Shown: piece by piece, positions 26,410 to 33,858 of the stretch | Numbering within the stretch: the stretch's first letter is position 1 | Layout of the letters: the number at the start of each line of letters is the position of its first letter | Source of the DNA: Rhodanobacteraceae bacterium | GTDB taxonomy: Bacteria > Pseudomonadota > Gammaproteobacteria > Xanthomonadales > SZUA-5 | Assembly: GCA_016717705.1 (NCBI GenBank) | Contig: JADKFD010000104.1 | Coordinates: 1-54,921, forward strand | Length of the DNA: 54,921 nucleotides | Reading direction: 5' to 3' | Notes under the pieces: generated by a model | What the model saw: only the letters and a program-made list of their open reading frames with translations | Told to the model about the DNA's origin: nothing | Database searches by the model: none | Position numbers and translations under genes: made by a program

Positions 26410-28812
26410 ATGAGGGCATTCACTCTCCTGCACGGCGCGCTGCTGGCGCTGTGTCTGGGCGTTGCGGCGGCAGCGGCGCAGCCCGCTGCCGCGCCCGCGG
26501 TCAGCGGGCCGACCGCCGCGACGCCGCTGGCAGACGTCTGGCAGAAGTTTGTCAGCAGCGCCGATTTCGACGCGGTGTCGCTGAGCTACGCCGCCTTGGC
26601 CAATTTCGCCGGACCCGACGGACCGAACTTTGAGCAGTGCCGCGAGCATCTTCCCGGTTTGCTGCGCGCACGCGCGGTCAATCCCTTCAGTCCGGCGCTG
26701 CAGTCGATGGTCGAGTTGTGCTACCAGCGCCTGAACGACGCGGCGCGGCTGCGCGATGAGCACGCCACGGGCCTGCGCCTGCGCGAGTTCCTGCTCGCCG
26801 ACGATGCGGGCAGCTCTGCGCTGCGCCCGATTCAGGTGGCCGCCGAGGCCGATGCCGCAGTACTGATCGAGTCGCTGGGTGGCGAGCCGCTTTACGCGCG
26901 TTACAGCGTCGATTCCAGCAGCGGCAGCCTGCCGTTCGTGGCGGTGTATTTCGATCCGGCCATGGGTCGCGAGCGTCAGCTGGTTTTCGATTTCCTGCGG
27001 CTGTGGCAAAGGCTGCAGACGCATGACGCCGCCGACCAGTTTCCCGCCATGCTGAGCGGTCTGAGCGAGCGCTATCTGGAAGAGGCGACGGCGGCTGGCA
27101 ACGTCACCGCCGAGCTCGCCAAGGTCAGCACCGATCTGGCCCGCCATGAGCTCAGCGCGCTCGAAGCGGCCGCACACCTGGAGGAACTGGCCCTGGGCGG
27201 CAGCGCGGCGGCTGCGGTTGAATTGCTGCCGCTGTGCCTGGCATTGGTCGACAACGACGGGTGCGCCGAGAATGCGGTCGATCTGGTGCGGCCGCACGCG
27301 CAGAGAGGCCTCGGCGAGGCCATGCTGGTCATGGCGCTGGCCATCGATGAGGGCGTGTCTGGCGCCGGCGGTCGGCGCGAATCGAGAAACTGGCTGAAAA
27401 AGGCGGCTGCACGAGTCGGCGAAAGCGAGGCGTGGACCGCATTCGCGCAACTCGCCAGCAACATCCGACCAGAGGCGAAGCTGAACCCGGAGCCGGCCAG
27501 CGCCCTGCGCCGAGCCGCGCGCGCTGGGCACGCGCCGGCACAGATGCTGTTGGCGCAATTGTTGCGCGGTCGACGCATGACCGCCCTGCGCGGCGAGCGC
27601 GCCGAGCGCTGGATCGAACGCGCGGCGCAGGCCGGGCTGGCAGCGGCAAAGGCGCAACTGGCGCTGGAGTCGCTGCGTCGTCACGATGCCGCAGCCGCGC
27701 AGCCCTTGCTGCAGCAGGCGGCGGCCGACAACAACCCGAGCGCGCTTGGATTGCTCGCCCTCAGCCTCGATGCTGGTCCGGCCAGCAGCCGCGAGCAGCG
27801 CGAGCAGGCGCTGCGCCTGTACCGGGCGGCCGCCAGTTTCGGCAATGCCGGCGCCATGCGCCGTCTGGGCGACGCCTACGCACGCGGGGAACTCGGCTTG
27901 CCGATCGACATGCCGCGCGCCGAGGCCTGGTACCTCAGTGCGTCGATGTCCGGCAATCGCAAGGCGGCTGCCGAACTGGCGGATCTGTATCTGGCGGGTA
28001 CCGCCGGGCTGATCGGCAAACCCGCCGATGGCTATGCCGTGATCGAGCGATTGGCAGCGGATGGCTTGACCAGTGCGCGGCTGCGCATGGCCACGGCGTT
28101 GCTACTGGGGCAGGGCGTTGCCGCCGATCCCGACCTGGCGCTGAAGTTGCTCGTCGAACTGGCCGCATCGGGAGTTGCCGCGGCAGACTTCCGCCTCGGG
28201 CAGATCTACGAATTCGAACAAGGACAGGTGCCGCGCGATCTCGCAATGGCGCGCAGCCACTACCTGGCGGCGGCCAGCGCCGGCCATCTGCCGGCCATCG
28301 ACTACTATGCCCGCGCCTTGTACGCCGGCCGCGGCGGGCCGCGCGATCGTGCGGCGGCGGTGAACTGGTGGCAAAAGGCGGTGCGCAAAGGGCATCGCCC
28401 GTCGATCGCCAATCTTGCCTGGGCGCAGTGCAGCAGTCCGGAACCCGGTGTGCACGATCCTCTGGCCGGCACCCGGCTGGTATCCGCTGCGCTGCAGCAA
28501 CAGCGCAGCGCCAATCTCAGCGACACGCTGGCGGTTTGCCTCGCTGCCAGCGGAATGTACCGTGAGGCGGTCGACATCCAGAAGCAGACGCTCGAGCTGG
28601 CGGCCCAGGAAAGTGAATTGAACGCCGCGCAGACACAGGCTTTTCGCCAGCGCATGGTGGTCTTCCAGCGCGGCGAGGCGTGGGTCGAGCGAGCAGATTG
28701 CTTCGAGCAAGCCCTGCGGCCGCGCAGAACTTGCGCCGGATGGCGGTCTATAGTCCGCCCCCATTCTCAAGCCGGGCATGCCGATGAGTTCCTCCACACC
28801 CACGAATGCTGA
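26410..28812 (+). CDS. Secreted Sel1-repeat protein
   Basis: An 800-residue protein with an N-terminal signal peptide (MRAFTLLHGALLALCLGVAAAAA). The N-terminal 300 residues are helical without a clear family. From about residue 300 on, many Sel1-like repeats (for example GNAGAMRRLGDAYARGEL, RKAAAELADLYLAGTAGL and PRDLAMARSHYLAAASAG) form a solenoid likely to bind a partner in the periplasm or outer envelope. Its end overlaps the start of the beta-hydroxylase gene by 35 bases in a different frame. Function unknown. Confidence 0.85.
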   Translation: MRAFTLLHGALLALCLGVAAAAAQPAAAPAVSGPTAATPLADVWQKFVSSADFDAVSLSYAALANFAGPDGPNFEQCREHLPGLLRARAVNPFSPALQSMVELCYQRLNDAARLRDEHATGLRLREFLLADDAGSSALRPIQVAAEADAAVLIESLGGEPLYARYSVDSSSGSLPFVAVYFDPAMGRERQLVFDFLRLWQRLQTHDAADQFPAMLSGLSERYLEEATAAGNVTAELAKVSTDLARHELSALEAAAHLEELALGGSAAAAVELLPLCLALVDNDGCAENAVDLVRPHAQRGLGEAMLVMALAIDEGVSGAGGRRESRNWLKKAAARVGESEAWTAFAQLASNIRPEAKLNPEPASALRRAARAGHAPAQMLLAQLLRGRRMTALRGERAERWIERAAQAGLAAAKAQLALESLRRHDAAAAQPLLQQAAADNNPSALGLLALSLDAGPASSREQREQALRLYRAAASFGNAGAMRRLGDAYARGELGLPIDMPRAEAWYLSASMSGNRKAAAELADLYLAGTAGLIGKPADGYAVIERLAADGLTSARLRMATALLLGQGVAADPDLALKLLVELAASGVAAADFRLGQIYEFEQGQVPRDLAMARSHYLAAASAGHLPAIDYYARALYAGRGGPRDRAAAVNWWQKAVRKGHRPSIANLAWAQCSSPEPGVHDPLAGTRLVSAALQQQRSANLSDTLAVCLAASGMYREAVDIQKQTLELAAQESELNAAQTQAFRQRMVVFQRGEAWVERADCFEQALRPRRTCAGWRSIVRPHSQAGHADEFLHTHEC

Positions 28813-30103
28813 TCCGGCCGCTGTCGAAGCGGCGGCGATGGCGCGCTATCAGGCGGGCGATCTGGCCGGCGCGGCGAGCGGGTTTCGAGCGCTGCTGGAA
28901 CTGCAGCCCGAACACCTGATCGCGCTGCAGTTTCTCGGCTTCGAGGCAACCCAACGGCAGGATTTCGCGGCGGCAATCGAGTACCACCGGCGCGCCTGCG
29001 CGGTCGACTCGAACGACACCAGCAACTGGTTCAACCTGGCGATGGCGTACTACGGTCACGGCGATCTGCGCAACGCGCTGGATGCGCTGGACGCCACGCT
29101 GGCGCGGCACCCGAACCTGATCGAGGCGCAGTTGTATCGTGCATCCATGTTCGAGCAGATGCAGCTTCCCGAGGAGGCCGCCAAGGCTTATCTGCGTGCG
29201 GTGCGCTTCGCCGAGACGAACATGGACGCGCGCGCCATACCGCCGGATCTGAAGGCTTTCCTCAATCACGCGATTGGCGTGGTGCGCCAGTTCCTGAATG
29301 CGCAGATCAGTCGTTCGCTCGAAGACCTGGTGGCGGCTCATGGCAGCGAGGCGCTGGCGCGCATCACCCGCGCTGGCGAGATGTTCTCCGGCATGCGCCC
29401 GCTCGAGTTTGCCCACCCGAAGTGGCGTCCGGGTCTGTTTTACGTTCCCGACCTGCCGGTGCGCACCTTTTACGAGCGCGAAGATTTCGCGTGGACCGAG
29501 CGCGTCGAGGCCGCCACCGATATGGTACGCGCCGAGTTGTTGAAACTGCTCGAAGAGGGCAATGGTTTCGCGCCCTACGTGAACCATGCCGAGGGTACCC
29601 ATGGTGCCCAGGTGTTCAAGGACATCAACAAGTCGAGCAACTGGACCAGCTTCCATTTCTTCCGGCACGGCGAGCGCATCGAGGAAAACTGTGCACGCTG
29701 CCCCGGCACTGCGGCATTGCTGGAGTCGATCGACTTGCAGCGCGTGCCTGGCTATGGACCGGAGGCGATGTTCTCGGTGCTGCGACCGCATTCGCGCATT
29801 CCGCCGCACTACGGCGCGGTCAACGGTCGACTGGTGGTGCATCTGCCCTTGATCGTGCCGCCCGATTGCGGCGCATTGAGTGTCGTCGGCGAGCCGCGCG
29901 GCTGGACCGAGGGCCGCTTGATGATGTTCGACGATTCCTTCGAGCACGAAGCCTGGAATGACAGCGACCAGACTCGCATCGTGCTGATCTTCGACACCTG
30001 GAACCCGCACCTGAGCCCGGTCGAGCGTGAGGCGTTCGCCCGCGTGCTCAGTACCGCTCACGAATTCGAGAGTAACGCCGGGCTGGAAATGCCGCAGATG
30101 TAG
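28778..30103 (+). CDS. Aspartyl/asparaginyl beta-hydroxylase with TPR domain
   Basis: A 441-residue 2-oxoglutarate/iron-type oxygenase. The N-terminal 150 residues are TPR repeats (ARYQAGDLAGAASGFRALLE, WFNLAMAYYGHGDLRNALDA). The C-terminal domain matches the Asp/Asn beta-hydroxylase family (PF05118): PPHYGAVNGRLVVHLPL supplies one iron ligand His, FDDSFEHEAWN the second, and an Arg (DQTRIVLIF) to bind 2-oxoglutarate. ATG 28784 (MSSSTPTN) is an alternative start. The gene overlaps the end of the Sel1 gene by 35 bases, suggesting coupled translation. The substrate is not known. Confidence 0.9.
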   Translation: MPMSSSTPTNADPAAVEAAAMARYQAGDLAGAASGFRALLELQPEHLIALQFLGFEATQRQDFAAAIEYHRRACAVDSNDTSNWFNLAMAYYGHGDLRNALDALDATLARHPNLIEAQLYRASMFEQMQLPEEAAKAYLRAVRFAETNMDARAIPPDLKAFLNHAIGVVRQFLNAQISRSLEDLVAAHGSEALARITRAGEMFSGMRPLEFAHPKWRPGLFYVPDLPVRTFYEREDFAWTERVEAATDMVRAELLKLLEEGNGFAPYVNHAEGTHGAQVFKDINKSSNWTSFHFFRHGERIEENCARCPGTAALLESIDLQRVPGYGPEAMFSVLRPHSRIPPHYGAVNGRLVVHLPLIVPPDCGALSVVGEPRGWTEGRLMMFDDSFEHEAWNDSDQTRIVLIFDTWNPHLSPVEREAFARVLSTAHEFESNAGLEMPQM

Positions 30104-30198
30104 TCGAGGTTGTCAGGTGGTCCGCTCTGCGGACCACGTGGGCTACGGCGCGCAGCGCAGGTGCAGGTCGGCTTCGCCCTGCAAGGGCTGCGCGACGA

Positions 30199-30861
30199 TC
30201 ACAGACTGCCGGCCGCCGAGCTTGAATTCGCACTGTCGACACTGGCTGCCGCGATCTCCGTTGCATAGCGCTTCTGCAGGATGCCGACGCGCTCGACGTA
30301 GACCTGGGTCTCGGCGTAGGGCGGGACACCGCCGTAGCGCAGAACCGCGTTTTCTCCGGCGTTGTAGCCCGCCGCGGCAAGCTCGAAATCGCCGTCGAAC
30401 ATATCCAGCAACATGCGCAGGTGTTTGACACCGGCGGCAATGTTCTGGCCGGCATCGAAGGCATTGTCGACGCCGTACATGCCGGCGGTACCGGGCATCA
30501 GCTGCATCAGTCCCTGGGCACCGGCAGGCGACAGGGCCTCGGTGCGGAAGGCGCTTTCGGCATGGATGATCGCGCGCACCATCGATTCGTCGACTTCGTT
30601 CAGGCGCGCCGCAACCGAAATCTCGTCCTTGAAGGCGCTGACGTTGAGGCCGGTATGGGTCCAGTCGATTCTGGAATTGACCTGGCAGGCCGGGCAGGAA
30701 TAGGTGCCGATGACTTTGGCCGCAACGCCGGCAGGTTTGACGTTGGTGTAGTTGACGACGCCGTTCTTGTCGGTGAACTTGTAGATGTTCTGGCCGGCAG
30801 CCATGACCGGCTGAGCGGTCGCGGTGAGCAGCAAGCTCAGGAGCAGATGACGGCTTTTCAT
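30199..30861 (-). CDS. Lytic transglycosylase with DUF4124 domain
   Basis: A periplasmic peptidoglycan lytic transglycosylase of 220 residues. A signal peptide (MKSRHLLLSLLLTATAQPVMA) is followed by a DUF4124-like segment (NIYKFTDKNGVVNYTNVKP), then the SLT domain from about residue 80 with the catalytic Glu in AIIHAESAF and the family motifs GAQGLMQLMP and AAGYNAGENAV. I chose ATG 30861; a TTG six bases upstream is possible. It is divergent from the glutathione peroxidase gene with a strong hairpin between them. Confidence 0.92.
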   Translation of the reverse strand: MKSRHLLLSLLLTATAQPVMAAGQNIYKFTDKNGVVNYTNVKPAGVAAKVIGTYSCPACQVNSRIDWTHTGLNVSAFKDEISVAARLNEVDESMVRAIIHAESAFRTEALSPAGAQGLMQLMPGTAGMYGVDNAFDAGQNIAAGVKHLRMLLDMFDGDFELAAAGYNAGENAVLRYGGVPPYAETQVYVERVGILQKRYATEIAAASVDSANSSSAAGSL

Positions 30862-30954
30862 GGGCAAAAATGGCGTCCAGCGGGCAGGGCTTGATAGCTG
30901 ACATCAACTAGCGTTGCTAAGTTTCTGACATATCGACGGGTTTTGGCTAGTGCC

Positions 30955-30982
30955 GGTGCGCGCCAAAAGCGTGGCGCGCACC
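30955..30982. other. Perfect hairpin between divergent genes
   Basis: A ten-base stem (GGTGCGCGCC with GGCGCGCACC) closes an eight-base loop AAAAGCGT. It lies in the shared upstream region of the lytic transglycosylase and glutathione peroxidase genes. It belongs to none of the repeat families and has no T-run, so an operator or mRNA leader structure is possible. Confidence 0.6.
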
Positions 30983-31052
30983 AAGTTTCACCTCACGCGG
31001 ATGGAATGGGTGTTTGAATGCGGCCCTTCCATTCACTTTCCGGAGTTGCTCG

Positions 31053-31598
31053 ATGCTCGTACGTACCTTGATGGCGATTTCGCTGTTGGCCTGTTCCGGC
31101 GTGGTCATGGCCGAATGTTCGCCGCTGCTCGACCGCAGCTTCCGTCCGTTGGCCGACAAGACGCCGGTCAATCTGTGCGAACGCTTTGAAGGCAAGGTGC
31201 TGCTGGTGGTGAACACCGCCAGCAAGTGCGGCTTCACGCCCCAGTACGAGGCGCTGGAGAAGCTGCACGCAGATCTTGCCGACCGCGGATTTGCCGTCGT
31301 CGGCTTCCCGTCCAACGACTTCATGGGACAGGAGCCGGGTACGGAAAAGGAGATCAAGGAGTTCTGCACACTGACCTACGGCGTCAAGTTCCCGATGTTC
31401 GAGAAGCTCAGCGTCAAGGGCGAAGCGGCCGATCCCTTCTACCGCGAACTGGCGGCACAGGGCGGCGGCGAGCCCGGCTGGAACTTCCACAAGTACCTGA
31501 TCGGCAAGGACGGCAAGGTGGTCCAGGGCTTCGGCAGCCGGGTCAAGCCGGATGCCCCGGAGCTGCGTGCGGCGATCGACGCGGCGTTGGCGCAGTAA
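31053..31598 (+). CDS. Glutathione peroxidase, exported
   Basis: A thiol peroxidase of 181 residues that reduces peroxides using glutathione or thioredoxin. The peroxidatic Cys59 is in NTASKCGFTPQY, with Gln93 in GQEPG and Trp in WNFHKYLI completing the catalytic site. The N-terminus (MLVRTLMAISLLACSGVVMA) is a signal peptide, so the enzyme acts in the periplasm. ATG 31053 is preferred to an upstream start at 31014 because it gives the signal peptide directly. Confidence 0.93.
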   Translation: MLVRTLMAISLLACSGVVMAECSPLLDRSFRPLADKTPVNLCERFEGKVLLVVNTASKCGFTPQYEALEKLHADLADRGFAVVGFPSNDFMGQEPGTEKEIKEFCTLTYGVKFPMFEKLSVKGEAADPFYRELAAQGGGEPGWNFHKYLIGKDGKVVQGFGSRVKPDAPELRAAIDAALAQ

Positions 31599-31604
31599 GG
31601 GCAG

Positions 31605-31676
31605 TTCGCGCGCGAGCGCGCCTGCCAATCTGCCGAAGATCCACGCAGGATTGGCAGGAGCGCGCTCGCGCGCGAT
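31605..31676. repeat. Inverted repeat, family C (GCGCGCTCGCGCGCGA type)
   Basis: TTCGCGCGCGAGCGCGCCTG faces CAGGAGCGCGCTCGCGCGCG. The core GAAGATCCACGCAGGATT recurs in the copy at 41971-42048. It lies between convergent ends of the peroxidase gene and a small unknown gene. Confidence 0.82.
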
Positions 31677-31695
31677 GCTCTGGCAATCCAGCTGC

Positions 31696-32007
31696 TCACA
31701 GCAGCGAGCGCGTATCCACCAGGTCCCAATCCTGCCGGCCATTGGGATCGCGCATCCACAGGTTGAGGAACCAGCGCTCGTTCCTGACCGGCCAGTGCTT
31801 CGGCTGCACCTCGATTTCGACCTGGCCATTCAGGCTGTGCGCCTGACCGTGCCATTGCTCGTGGACCGGCGGGCTGGTCGCCAGGTCCAGGCGCAGCAGC
31901 CAGTCGATCGCCGGCCGCCGGCCGAAGCGGGTGCTCAGTTCGACGTTGATCGACAGCGTCAACGCACTGAAGTCGATCGATGCATTGATCTGCAGGATCG
32001 ACGGCAT
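31696..32007 (-). CDS. Small hypothetical protein
   Basis: A 103-residue protein with alternating hydrophobic residues that suggest a beta-rich fold (ILQINASIDFSALTLSINV, GQVEIEVQPKHWPV) and several Trp (RWFLNLWMRDPNG). No signal peptide or membrane helix is seen from ATG 32007; a GTG at 32064 would add 19 residues. I do not recognise it. It lies 174 bases downstream of the radical SAM gene on the same strand and may be co-transcribed. Confidence 0.6.
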   Translation of the reverse strand: MPSILQINASIDFSALTLSINVELSTRFGRRPAIDWLLRLDLATSPPVHEQWHGQAHSLNGQVEIEVQPKHWPVRNERWFLNLWMRDPNGRQDWDLVDTRSLL

Positions 32008-32181
32008 CTCGCGCGCGGACTGGGATGTGTAGAACAGCTTGGCGGAACGCTCGGCTGCGAGCACGGTGCGGGCCTTGGCTTCGGATGGCCGCCATTCAAT
32101 CGTAACGGGGTGTGCCTGCGCACTCTCCAGACGACCAACGATGCAGCTCCGCCGTTGAACGGTGGCAATCGATGCCTGGCC

Positions 32182-33708
32182 TCAGCTGCGCAGATGGCGC
32201 GCCTGCCGCGCCGGCGTGCTGCCGGTCTGGCGCGCGCGTGGGGGTGGCATGGCGGCGTCGTGCGCTTCGAAGGCCAGCCGACTGCGACCACCGGCGCCGC
32301 GGTAGTCATCGATCAGCGCCTGGGCGAAATCGGGTGCCAGGCCGGGGCGTGCGCTCAGGTGTTCGTGCAACAGGTTGACCAGCCGGTCATGCGCCAGCGC
32401 GTGGGTCTGCCCGGTACGCCAGTACAGCCAGTCCGAGAACGACAGAAAATTGGCGAACGGCGTCGCCGCGAGCAGATGCGGCAGGGTCTGCTTGAAACGC
32501 CCCGAGTTCGCGACCAGATCCCAATAGCGGGCGAAGCGGCTGATCCGCTGCATGGTCGCAAAGTCGATCACGCTGTTGGCCAGAATCTGGTAGGGAGGGT
32601 CAGGCGAGAAGCGCAGGTCGAACTCCTCGGTGTGACGCGCGATCGGCGCGCCGCGCAGACGCTTCAGGATGCCCAACTGGATCTCGTGCGGATTCAGCGC
32701 GACCAGGCGATCGAAACCAGCGGCGAAGGTCGCGACGTCCTCGCCTGGCAATCCCGCAATCAGATCCACGTGCAGATGCGCACCGCTGTGCTCGCGCAGC
32801 CAGGTGAGATTGGCTTGCGCGACGTGATTCTTCTGGCGCCGGGAGATGCGCGTCTGCACCGCGGGGTCGAAGGTCTGGATGCCGATCTCGAATTGCAGCG
32901 TGCCCGCCGGAAATTGCGCAATTGCCGCTTTCAGGCGTTCCGGCAGATGGTCGGGAATGAGCTCGAAGTGCACGAATGGCGGGTCATCCGGGCAATCGGC
33001 GATTTTGGCCAGAAAGAACTCGAGCACGGCCAGCGAGGCGTCGATCTTCAGATTGAAGGTGCGGTCGACAAATTTGAACTGGCGCGCGCCGCGGCGGTAC
33101 AGGTCCTCCAGCGCATCGAGGAAAGGCTGCAACGGGAACGGCCAGGCGCTCTGGTCCAGAGCCGACAGGCAGAATTCGCACTTGAACGGGCAGCCGCGCG
33201 AGGCTTCGACATACAGATGGCGCTGGCGCAAGTCGTCGCTGGTGTATTCGCCGTAGGGCAGCGTCAGCGCGACCAAAGGCGGCTGCACGCCAACAATGAC
33301 CTTATCCATTGGCGCCGATCCGGCGAGGATCTGCCGCGCCAGTGCCGGAAAACTGACATCGCCCCAGCCGGTGATCACATGATCCGCCAGCGTGCAGATG
33401 CGCTGGCTGTCGACCTCATGGCTGACTTCCGGCCCGCCGAGGACAATCCGGATTTCAGGCGCCAGCAGTTTCAGCTGCGCCACTACCCGCGTGGTTTCCT
33501 CGACGTTCCAGATATAGACACCGAAACCGATGATCCGCGGCTGCTCGGCCAGCAGACGCTCGACGATCTCCTCGGTCTTCTGTCCGATGACGAATTCGCA
33601 CAGCGTGCTGCGCGGATGCAGTTCGCCCAGATTGGCGCGCAGGTAGCGCAGGCCCAGCGAAGCATGGGCATAACGGGCGTTCAGGGTGCAAAGGACGATA
33701 TCTGGCAT
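32182..33708 (-). CDS. B12-binding-domain radical SAM protein
   Basis: A 508-residue enzyme with an N-terminal cobalamin-binding-like domain (MPDIVLCTLNARYAHASLGL, residues 1-140), a radical SAM core with the [4Fe-4S] motif CPFKCEFC near residue 180, and a C-terminal region of the DUF4080 type. Such proteins usually methylate unactivated carbons or build complex cofactors; this subfamily is not assigned a reaction to my knowledge. I chose ATG 33708; an upstream start at 33747 adds 13 unconserved-looking residues. No B12 riboswitch was seen upstream. Confidence 0.87.
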   Translation of the reverse strand: MPDIVLCTLNARYAHASLGLRYLRANLGELHPRSTLCEFVIGQKTEEIVERLLAEQPRIIGFGVYIWNVEETTRVVAQLKLLAPEIRIVLGGPEVSHEVDSQRICTLADHVITGWGDVSFPALARQILAGSAPMDKVIVGVQPPLVALTLPYGEYTSDDLRQRHLYVEASRGCPFKCEFCLSALDQSAWPFPLQPFLDALEDLYRRGARQFKFVDRTFNLKIDASLAVLEFFLAKIADCPDDPPFVHFELIPDHLPERLKAAIAQFPAGTLQFEIGIQTFDPAVQTRISRRQKNHVAQANLTWLREHSGAHLHVDLIAGLPGEDVATFAAGFDRLVALNPHEIQLGILKRLRGAPIARHTEEFDLRFSPDPPYQILANSVIDFATMQRISRFARYWDLVANSGRFKQTLPHLLAATPFANFLSFSDWLYWRTGQTHALAHDRLVNLLHEHLSARPGLAPDFAQALIDDYRGAGGRSRLAFEAHDAAMPPPRARQTGSTPARQARHLRS

Positions 33709-33858
33709 GCGCTGAGTATGGCCGGCTGACGAGGATTTCGCGTGCATTTGCAGTGGCGGCGAAACGATGCGTCTTCACTTGAAGTTGATGAACAATCCGT
33801 TGCATTTCGTTAGACTATGAATTGCAATCCGCGCCGTTGCGGCAGCAGGAAGGAACGA

